In this document: one piece after another, positions 49,451-60,181 of the stretch
How the letters are laid out: each line of letters opens with the position of its first letter
How positions within the stretch are numbered: the first letter of the stretch is position 1
NCBI GenBank assembly: GCA_964019165.1
Contig: OZ025273.1
Span: 14,428,714 to 14,492,713, forward strand
DNA from: Mastigias papua
Lineage: Eukaryota > Cnidaria > Scyphozoa > Rhizostomeae > Mastigiidae
Length of the DNA: 64,000 bases
Direction: 5' to 3'
Notes under the pieces: model-generated
Seen by the model: the letters and a program-made list of their open reading frames with translations, nothing else
Told to the model about the DNA's origin: nothing
Database searches by the model: none
Position numbers and translations under genes: made by a program

Positions 49451-52040
49451 ATGTTTTGGAGCTATGACACACGTACTTATAGTGATTGTAGGCCTTGCAT
49501 AGTATTGTCAGTTTTGCCACATCTAAAGCACTTGACAGCTGTATATAGTGTAAAAACACAGACCAAGGCTAATTTGAGTAGGAAACATTGGCTAAACTAT
49601 TGGCATCGGTGCAAGCATAGAGGTAAAAGACGTTTAATGCATGACATTGACGTACTTCCACTCAAATTCAATCATACAACAGTATATGCACACATTGTGA
49701 TTACTTGTTATGGGCCTAAATACGTATGTGTGCAAAGTCTGACAATACAGCAATGACCACTGATCTGATGGTCATATCATATTATAAATGCTAGATTCAC
49801 TGTAGAAATATGCTTAGATTATGTTTTGGAGCTATGACACACGTACTTATAGTGATTGTAGGCCTTGCATAGTATTGTCAGTTTTGCCACATCTAAAGCA
49901 CTTGACAGCTGTATATAGTGTAAAAACACATGCCAAGGCTAATTTGAGTAGGAAACATTGGCTAAACTACTGGCATCGGTGCAAGCATAGATGTAAAAGA
50001 CGTTTAATGCATGACATTGACGTACTTCCACTCAAATTCAATCATACAACAGTATATGCACACATTGTGATTACTTGTTATGGGCCTAAATACGTATGTG
50101 TGCAAAGTCTGACAATACAGCAATGACCACTGATCTGATGGTCATATCATATTATAAATGCTAGATTCACTGTAGAAATATGCTTAGATTATGTTTTGGA
50201 GCTATGACACACGTACTTATAGTGATTGTAGGCCTTGCATAGTATTGTCAGTTTTGCCACATCTAAAGCACTTTAAAGCTGTATATAGTGCAAAAACACA
50301 AACTAAGGCCAATTTGAGTAGGAAACATTTGCTAAACTACTGGCATCGGTGCAAGCATAGATGTAAATGACGTGTACTGCATGACATTGACGCACTTCTA
50401 CTCAAATTCAATCATACAACAGTATATGCACACATTGTGATTGCTTGTTATGGGCTTAAATGCGTATGTGTGCAAAGTCTGACAATACAGCAATGACCAC
50501 TGATCTGATGGTCATATCATATTATAAATGCTAGATTCACTGTAGAAATATGCTTAGATTATGTTTTGGAGCTATGACACACGTACTTATAGTGATTGTA
50601 GGCCTTGCATAGTATTGTCAGTTTTGCCACATCTAAAGCACTTGACAGCTGTATATAGTGTGAAAACACAGACCAAGGCTAATTTGAGTAGGAAACATTG
50701 GCTAAACTATTGGCATCGGTGCAAGCATAGATGTAAAAGACGTTTAATGCATGACATTGACGTACTTCCACTCAAATTCAATCATACAACAGTATATGCA
50801 CACATTGTGATTACTTGTTATGGGCCTAAATACGTATGTGTGCAAAGTCTGACAATACAGCAATGACCACTGATCTGATGGTCATATCATATTATAAATG
50901 CTAGATTCACTGTAGAAATATGCTTAGATTATGTTTTGGAGCTATGACACACGTACTTATAGTGATTGTAGGCCTTGCATAGTATTGTCAGTTTTGCCAC
51001 ATCTAAAGCACTTGACAGCTGTATATAGTGTAAAAACACATGCCAAGGCTAATTTGAGTAGGAAACATTGGCTAAACTACTGGCATCGGTGCAAGCATAG
51101 ATGTAAAAGACGTTTAATGCATGACATTGACGTACTTCCACTCAAATTCAATCATACAACAGTATATGCACACATTGTGATTACTTGTTATGGGCCTAAA
51201 TACGTATGTGTGCAAAGTCTGACAATACAGCAATGACCACTGATCTGATGGTCATATCATATTATAAATGCTAGATTCACTGTAGAAATATGCTTAGATT
51301 ATGTTTTGGAGCTATGACACACGTACTTATAGTGATTGTAGGCCTTGCATAGTATTGTCAGTTTTGCCACATCTAAAGCACTTGACAGCTGTATATAGTG
51401 TAAAAACACATGCCAAGGCTAATTTGAGTAGGAAACATTGGCTAAACTACTGGCATCGGTGCAAGCATAGATGTAAAAGACGTTTAATGCATGACATTGA
51501 CGTACTTCCACTCAAATTCAATCATACAACAGTATATGCACACATTGTGATTGCTTGTTATGGGCCTAAATACGTATGTGTGCAAAGTCTGACAATACAG
51601 CAATGACCACTGATCTGATGGTCATATGATATTATAAATGCTAGATTCACTGTAGAAATATGCTTAGATTATGTTTTGGAGCTATGACACACGTACTTAT
51701 AGTGATTGTAGGCATTGCATAGTATTGTCAGTTTTGCCACATATAAAGTACTTTAAAGTTGTATATAGGGTAAAGACAGAGACTAAGGCTAATGTGAGTA
51801 GGAAACATTGGCTAAACTACTGGCATCGGTGAAAGCATAGATGTAAAAGACGTTTCATGAATGACATTGACGTATTTCCACTCAAATTCAATTATACAAC
51901 AGTATATGCACACATTGTGATTGCTTGTTATGGGCCTAAATACGTATGTGTGCAAAGTCTGACAATACAGCAATGACCACTGCTTTGATGGTCATATGAT
52001 ATTATAAATGCTAGATTCACTGTAGACATATGCTTAGATT
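49451..52040 (+). repeat. Seven-unit block Q-H-R-Q-H-H-S, second copy
   Basis: The units at 49451, 49821, 50191, 50561, 50931, 51301 and 51671 correspond one to one to 41680-44269. The last, S, differs by TATAGGGTAAAG and AATGTGAG. It is followed by a 371-bp T unit, as at 47230. Confidence 0.9.
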
Positions 52041-52411
52041 ATGTTTTGGAGCGTTGACACACGTACTTATAGTGATTGTAGGCCTTATATAGTATTGTCA
52101 GTTATGCCACATCTAAAGCTCTTGACAGCTGTATATAGTGTAAAAACACAGACTAAGGCTAATTTGAGTAGGAAACATTGGCTAAACTACTGGCATCGGC
52201 GCAAGCATAGATGTAAAAGACGTTTACTGCATGACATTGACGCACTTCCACTCAAATTCAATCATACAACAGTATATGCACACAATGTGATTGCTTGTTA
52301 TGGGCCTAAACTACGTATGTGTGCAAAGTCTGCCAATACAGCAATGACCACTGATCTGATGGTCATATGATATTATAAATGCTAGATTCACTGTAGAAAT
52401 ATGCTTAGATT
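52041..52411 (+). repeat. 371-bp T unit with inserted C (52311)
   Basis: A T unit with GGAGCGTTGACAC at its start, a further change from the GGAGCTTTGAC of 44270 and 47600. This gives a readable series CTATGAC, CTTTGAC, CGTTGAC among T units. The inserted C is at 52311. Confidence 0.92.
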
Positions 52412-55002
52412 ATGTTTTGGAGCTATGACACACGTACTTATAGTGATTGTAGGCATTGCATAGTATTGTCAGTTTTGCCACATCTAAAGCACTTGACGGC
52501 TGTATATAGTGTAAAAACACAGACTAAGGCTAATTGGAGTAGGAAACAGTGGCTAAACTACTGGCATCGGTGCAAGCATAGATGTAAAAGACGTTTAATG
52601 CATGACATTGACGTACTTCCACTCAAATTCAATCATACAACAGTATATGCACACATTGTGATTGCTTGTTGTAGGCCTAAATACGTATGTGTGCAAAGTC
52701 TGACAATACAGCAATGACCACTGATCTGATGGTCATATGATATTATAAATGCTAGATTCACTGTAGAAATATGCTTAGATTATGTTTTGGAGCTATGACA
52801 CACGTACTTAAAGTGATTGTAGGCCATCCATAGTATTGTCAGTTTTGCCGCATGTAAAGCACTTGAAAGCTGTATATAGTGTAAAAACACAGACTAAGGC
52901 TAATTTGAGTAGGAAACATTGGCTAAACTACTGGCACCGGTGCAAGCATAGATGTAAAAGACGTTTCATGCATGACATTGACGTACTTCCACTCAAATTC
53001 AATTATACAACAGTATATGCACACATTGTGATTGCTTGTTGTAGGCCTAAATACGTATGTATGCAAAGTCTGACAATACAGCAATGACCACTGATCTGAT
53101 GGTCATATGATATTATAAATGCTAGATTCACTGTAGAAATATGCTTAGATTATGTTTTGGAGCTATGACACATGTACTTAAAGTGATTGTAGGCCTTGCA
53201 TAGTATTTTCAGTTTTGCCGCATGTAAAGCACTTGAAAGCTGTATATAGTGTAAAAACACAGACTAAGGCTAATTTGAGTAGGAAACATTTGCTAAACTA
53301 CTAGCATCGGTGCAAGCATAGATGTAAAAGACGTTTCATACTAGACATTGACGTACTTCCACTCAAATTCAATCATACAACAGTATATGCACACATTGTG
53401 ATTGCTTGTTATGGGCCTAAATACGTATGTGTGCAAAGTCTGACAATACAGCAATGACCACTGATCTGATGGTCATATGATATTATAAATGCTAGATTCA
53501 CTGTAGAAATATGCTTAGATTATGTTTTGGAGCTATGACACACGTACTTATAGTGATTGTAGGCATTGCATAGTATTGTCAGTTTTGCCACATATAAAGT
53601 ACTTTAAAGTTGTATATAGTGTAAAGACAGAGACTAAGGCTAATTTGAGTAGGAAACATTGGCTAAACTACTGGCATCGGTGAAAGCATAGATGTAAAAG
53701 ACGTTTCATGAATGACATTGACGTATTTCCACTCAAATTCAATTATACAACAGTATATGCACACATTGTGATTGCTTGTTATGGGCCTAAACTACGTATG
53801 TGTGCAAAGTCTGCCAATACAGCAATGACCACTGATCTGATGGTCATATGATATTATAAATGCTAGATTCACTGTAGAAATATGCTTAGATTATGTTTTG
53901 GAGCTATGACACACGTACTTATAGTGATTGTAGGCAATGCATAGTATTTTCAGTTTTGCCACATCTAAAGCACTTGACGGCTGTATATAGTGTAAAAACA
54001 CAGACTAAGGCTAATTGGAGTAGGAAACAGTGGCTAAACTACTGGCATCGGTGCAAGCATAGATGTAAAAGACGTTTAATGCATGACATTGACGTACTTC
54101 CACTCAAATTCAATCATACAACAGTATATGCACACATTGTGATTGCTTGTTGTAGGCCTAAATACGTATGTGTGCAAAGTCTGACAATACAGCAATGACC
54201 ACTGATCTGATGGTCATATGATATTATAAATGCTAGATTCACTGTAGAAATATGCTTAGATTATGTTTTGGAGCTATGACACACGTACTTAAAGTGATTG
54301 TAGGCCTTCCATAGTATTGTCAGTTTTGCCGCATGTAAAGCACTTGAAAGCTGTATATAGTGTAAAAACACAGACTAAGGCTAATTTGAGTAGGAAACAT
54401 TGGCTAAACTACTGGCACCGGTGCAAGCATAGATGTAAAAGACGTTTCATGCATGACATTGACGTACTTCAACTCAAATTCAATTATACAACAGTATATG
54501 CACACATTGTGATTGCTTGTTGTAGGCCTAAATACGTATGTGTGCAAAGTCTGACAATACAGCAATGACCACTGATCTGATGGTCATATGATATTATAAA
54601 TGCTAGATTCACTGTAGAAATATGCTTAGATTATGTTTTGGAGCTATGACACATGTACTTAAAGTGATTGTAGGCCTTGCATAGTATTTTCAGTTTTGCC
54701 GCATGTAAAGGACTTGAAAGCTGTATATAGTGTAAAAACACAGACTAAGGCTAATTTGAGTAGGAAACATTTGCTAAACTACTAGCATCGGTGCAAGCAT
54801 AGATGTAAAAGACGTTTCATACTAGACATTGACGTACTTCCACTCAAATTCAATCATACAACAGTATATGCACACATTGTGATTGCTTGTTGTAGGCCTA
54901 TATACGTATGTGTGCAAAGTCTGACAATACAGCAATGACCACTGATCTGATGGTCAAATGATAATATAAGTGCTAGATTCACTGTAGAAATATGCTTAGG
55001 TT
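52412..55002 (+). repeat. 1481-bp repeat (U-V-W-S, then U-V-W)
   Basis: The units at 52412 (U), 52782 (V), 53152 (W) and 53522 (S with T end) are followed by 53893 (U), 54263 (V) and 54633 (W). The period is 4 x 370 + 1 because the fourth unit carries the inserted C. The copies differ at scattered sites, such as GGCCATCCATAG in 52782 against GGCCTTCCATAG in 54263, and in the end of W (GTTATGGGCC against GTTGTAGGCC with CCTATATACG). Confidence 0.89.
53522..53892 (+). repeat. Chimeric 371-bp unit, S start joined to T end
   Basis: The first part is S (CATATAAAGTAC, AAAGACAGAGAC, GGTGAAAGC, TTCATGAATGAC, AATTCAATTAT). The end has the T-specific CCTAAACTACG (inserted C at 53792), GTCTGCCAATAC and the ordinary spacer CTGATCTGA instead of the S spacer. 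The switch lies between about 53750 and 53790. Confidence 0.88.
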
Positions 55003-55372
55003 ATGTTTTGGAGCTATGACACACGTACTTATAGTGATTGTAGGCATTGCATAGTACTGTCAGTTTCGCCACATGTAAAGCACTTTAAAGCTATTTATAG
55101 TGTAAAAACACAGATTAAGGCTAATTTGAGTAGGAAACATTGGCTAAACTACTGGCATCGGTTCAAGCATAGATGTAAAAGACGTTTCATGCATGACATT
55201 GACGTTTTTCCACTCAAAGTCAATCATACAACAGTATATGCACACATTGTGATTGCTTTTGACTGGCCTAAATACGTATGTGTGCAAAGTCTGACAATAC
55301 AGCAATGACCACTGATCTGATGGTCATATCATATTATAAATGCTAGATTCACTGTAGACATATCCTTTGGTT
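55003..55372 (+). repeat. Outlying subtype-b-like unit
   Basis: This unit has CAGTTTCGCCACATG, AAAGCTATTTATAG, ACAGATTAAGG and CGGTTCAAGC, as in the subtype b units at 24-32 kb. Its end is TTTTGACTGG with the normal CCTAAATACG, and it has GACGTTTTTCC and AAAGTCAATC, the latter shared with the unit at 27. It is the only unit of this kind in the right third of the window. Confidence 0.87.
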
Positions 55373-58300
55373 ATGTTTTGGAGCTATGACACACGTACTT
55401 ATAGTGATTGTAGGCCTTGCATAGTATTGTCAGTGTTGCCATATGTAAAGCACTCTAAAGCTGTATATATTGTAAAAACACAGACTAAGGCTAATTTGAG
55501 TAGGAAACATTGGCTAAACTACTGGCATCGGTGCAAGCATAGGTTTGAAATACGTTTAATGCATGACATTGACGCACTTCTACTCAAATTCAATCAAACA
55601 ACAGTATATGCACACATTGTGATTGCTTGGTATGGGCTTATATGCGTATGTGTCCAAAGTCTGACAATACAGCAATGACCGCTGATCTGATGGTCATATG
55701 ATATTATAAATGCTAGAGTCACTGTAGAAATATGCTTAGACTATGTTTTGGAGCTATGACACACGTACTTATAGTGATTGTAGGCCTTGCATAGTATTGT
55801 CAGTTTTGCCACATGTAAAGCACTTTCAAGCTGTATATAGTGTAAACACACAGACTAAGGCTAATTTGAGTAGGAACCATTGGCTAAACTACTGGCATCG
55901 GTGAAAGCATAGATGTAAAAGACGTTTCATGAATGACATTGACGTATTTCCACTCAAATTCAATTATACAACAGTATATGCACACATTGTGATTGCTTGT
56001 TGTAGGCCTTAATACGTATGTGTGCAAAGTCTGACAATACAGCAATGACCACTGATCTGATGGTCATATGATATTATAAATGCTAGATTCACTGTAGAAA
56101 TATGCTTAGATTATGTTTTGGAGCTATGACACACGTACTTATAGTGATTGTAGACCTTGCATAGTATTGTCAGTTTTACCACTTCTAAAGCACTCTAAAG
56201 CTGTATATAGTGTAAAAACACAGACTAAGGCTAATTTGAGTAGGAAACATTGGCTAAACTACTGGCATCGGTGCAACCATAGATGTAAAAGACGTTTAAT
56301 GCATGACATTGACGCACTTCCACTCAAATTCAATCATACAACAGTATATGCACACATTGTGATTGCTTGTTGTAGGCCTTAATACGTATGTGTGCAAAGT
56401 CTGACAATACAGCAATGACCACTGATCTGATGGTCATATGATATTATAAATGCTAGATTCACTGTAGAAATATGCCTAGATTATGTTTTGGAGCTATGAC
56501 ACACGTACTTATAGTGATTGTAGGCCTTGCATAGTATTGTCAGTTTTACCACATCTAAAGCACTCTAAAGCTGTATATAGTGTAAAAACACAGACTAAGG
56601 CTAATTTGAGTAGGAAACATTGGCTAAACTACTGGCATCGGTGCAAGCATAGATGTAAAAGACGTTTAATGCATGACATTGACGCACTTCCACTCAAATT
56701 CAATCATACAACAGTATATGCACACAATGTGATTTCTTTTGACATGCCTAACTACGTATGTGTGCAAAGTCTGACAATACAGCAATGACCACTGATCTGA
56801 TGGTCATATGATATTATAAATGCTAGATTCACTGTAGAAATATGCTTAGATTATGTTTTGGAGCTATGACACACGTACTTATAGTGATTGTAGGCCTTGC
56901 ATAGTATTGTCAGTTTTGCCACATCTAAAGCACTTTAAAGCTGTATATAGTGTAACAACACAGACTAAGGCTAATTTGAGTAGGAAACATTGGCTAAGCT
57001 ACTGGCATCGGTGCAAGCATAGGTTTGAAATACGTTTAATGCATGACATTGACGCACTTCTACTCAAATTCAATCAAACAACAGTATATGCACACATTGT
57101 GATTGCTTGGTATGGGCTTATATGCGTATGTGTCCAAAGTCTGACAATACAGCAATGACCACTGATCTGATGGTCATATGATATTATAAATGCTAGAGTC
57201 ACTGTAGAAATATGCTTAGACTATGTTTTGGAGCTATGACACACGTACTTATAGTGATTGTAGGCCTTGCATAGTATTGTCAGTTTTGCCACATGTAAAG
57301 CACTTTCAAGCTGTATATAGTGTAAACACACAGACTAAGGCTAATTTGAGTAGGAACCATTGGCTAAACTACTGGCATCGGTGAAAGCATAGATGTAAAA
57401 GACGTTTCATGAATGACATTGACGTATTTCCACTCAAATTCAATTATACAACAGTATATGCACACATTGTGATTGCTTGTTGTAGGCCTTAATACGTATG
57501 TGTGCAAAGTCTGACAATACAGCAATGACCACTGATCTGATGGTCATATGATATTATAAATGCTAGATTCACTGTAGAAATATGCTTAGATTATGTTTTG
57601 GAGCTATGACACACGTACTTATAGTGATTGTAGACCTTGCATAGTATTGTCAGTTTTACCACTTCTAAAGCACTCTAAAGCTGTATATAGTGTAAAAACA
57701 CAGACTAAGGCTAATTTGAGTAGGAAACATTGGCTAAACTACTGGCATCGGTGCAACCATAGATGTAAAAGACGTTTAATGCATGACATTGACGCACTTC
57801 CACTCAAATTCAATCATACAACAGTATATGCACACATTGTGATTGCTTGTTGTAGGCCTTAATACGTATGTGTGCAAAGTCTGACAATACAGCAATGACC
57901 ACTGATCTGATGGTCATATGATATTATAAATGCTAGATTCACTGTAGAAATATGCCTAGATTATGTTTTGGAGCTATGACACACGTACTTATAGTGATTG
58001 TAGGCCTTGCATAGTATTGTCAGTTTTACCACATCTAAAGCACTCTAAAGCTGTATATAGTGTAAAAACACAGACTAAGGCTAATTTGAGTAGGAAACAT
58101 TGGCTAAACTACTGGCATCGGTGCAAGCATAGATGTAAAAGACGTTTAATGCATGACATTGACGCACTTCCACTCAAATTCAATCATACAACAGTATATG
58201 CACACATTGTGATTTCTTTTGACATGCCTAACTACGTATGTGTGCAAAGTCTGACAGTACAGCAATGACCACTGATCTGATGGTCATATCATATTATAAA

Positions 58301-58702
58301 TGCTAGATTCACTGTAGAAATATGCTTAGATTATGTTTTGGAGCTATGACACACGTACTTATAGTGATTGTAGGCCTTGCATAGTATTGTAAGTTTTGCC
58401 ACATCTAAAGCACTTTAAAGCTGTATATAGTGTAACAACACAGACTAAGGCTAATTTGAGTAGGAAACATTGGCTAAGCTACTGGCATCGGTGCAAGCAT
58501 AGGTTTGAAATACGTTTAATGCATGACATTGACGCACTTCTACTCAAATTCAATCAAACAACAGTATATGCACACATTGTGATTGCTTGGTATGGGCTTA
58601 TATGCGTATGTGTGCAAAGTCTGACAATACAGCAATGACCACTGATCTGATGGTCATATGATATTATAAATGCTAGATTCCCTGTAGAAGTATGCTTAGA
58701 TT
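55373..58702 (+). repeat. 1480-bp repeat (4 units), 2.25 copies
   Basis: The units at 55373, 55743, 56113 and 56483 are repeated at 56853, 57223, 57593 and 57963, and the first again at 58333. Markers: ATAGGTTTGAAATACG and GGTATGGGCTTATATGCG in unit 1; AGAGTCAC, GACTATG and GTAAACACACAG at unit 2; GTAGACC, TTTTACCACTTC and GGCCTTAATACG in unit 3; GAAATATGCCTAG and TTTGACATGCCTAACTACG around unit 4. The 5' half of the first copy of unit 1 differs (CATATGTAAAGC, ATATTGTAAAAAC), so the repeat boundary lies inside that unit. Confidence 0.92.
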
Positions 58703-59071
58703 ATGTTTTGGAGCTATGACACACGTACTTAAAGTGATTGTAGGCCTTGCATAGTATTGTCAGTGTTACCACATCTACAGCACTCTAAAGCTGTATATAG
58801 TGTAAAAAGAAGACTAAGGCTAATTTGAGTAGGAAACATTGGCTAAACTACTGGCATCGGTGCAAGCATAGATGTAAAAGACGTTTAATGCATGACATTG
58901 ACGCACTTCCACTCAAATTCAATCATACAACAGTATATGCACACATTGTGATTGCTTGTTATAGGCCTAAATACGTATGTGTGCAAAGTCTGACAATACA
59001 GCAATGACCACTGATCTGATGGTCATATGATATTATAAATGCTAGATTCACTGTAGAAATATGCTTAGATT
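58703..59071 (+). repeat. 369-bp unit with a one-base deletion
   Basis: GTGTAAAAAGAAGACTAAGG at 58800-58819 has one base fewer than GTGTAAAAACACAGACTAAGG. The unit also has ACTTAAAGTG, GATTCCCTGTAGAAG before it, and TCTACAGCAC. Confidence 0.9.
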
Positions 59072-60181
59072 ATGTTTTGGAGCTATGACACACGTACTTA
59101 TAGTGATTGTAGGCATTGCATAGTATTGTCAGTCTTGCCACATCTAAAGCACTTTAAAGCTGTATATAGTGTAAAAACACAGACTAAGGCTAATTTGAGT
59201 AGGAAACATTGGCTAAACTACTGGCATCGGTGCAAACATAGGTTTAAAATACGTTTAATGCATGACATTGACGTACTTCCACTCAAATTCCATCATACAA
59301 CAGTATATGCACACATTGTGATTGCTTGTTGTAGGCCTAAATACGTATGTGTGCAAAGTCTGACAATACAGCAATGACCACTGATCTGATGGTCATATGA
59401 TATTATAAATGCTAGATTCACTGTAGAAATATGCTTAGATTATGTTTTGGAGCTATGACACACGTACTTATAGTGATTGTAGGCCTTGCATAGTATTGTC
59501 AGTTTTGCCACATCTAAAGCACTCTAAAGCTGTATATAGTGTAAAAACACAGACTAAGGCTAATTTGAGTAGGAAACATTGGCTAAACTACTGGCATCGG
59601 TGCAAGCATAGATGTAAAAGACGTTTAATGCATGACATTGACGCACTTCCACTCAAATTCAATCATACAACAGTATATGCACACATTGTGATTGCTTGTT
59701 GTAGGCCTAAATACGTATGTGTGCAAAGTCTGACAATACAGCAATGACCACTGATCTGATGGTCATATGATATTATAAATGCTCGATTCACTGTAGAAAT
59801 ATGCTTAGATTATGTTTTGGAGCTATGACACACGTACTTATAGTGATTGTAGACCTTGCATAGTATTGTCAGTTTTACCACATCTAAGGCACTCTAAAGC
59901 TGTATATAGTGTAAAAACACAGACTAAGGCTAATTTGAGTAGGAAACATTGGCTAAACTACTGGCATCAATGCAAGCATAGATGTAAAAGACATTTAATG
60001 CGTGATATTGACGCAATTCCACTCAAATTCATTCATACAACAGTATATGCACACATTGTGATTGCTTGTTATGTTCCTAAATACGTATGTGTGCAAAGTC
60101 TGACAATACAGCAATGACCACTGATCTGATGGTCATATGATATTATAAATGCTAGATTCACTGTAGAAATATGCTTAGATT
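59072..60181 (+). repeat. Three satellite units, third with long-range twin
   Basis: The unit at 59072 has CAGTCTTGCC and ATAGGTTTAAAATACG, related to the first unit of the 1480-bp repeat. The unit at 59442 is close to the general consensus and was used for base counts: 37% G+C and 5 CpG, plus one more in the private change GCTCGATTC. The unit at 59812 carries the rare second half shared with the unit at 5027. Confidence 0.9.
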
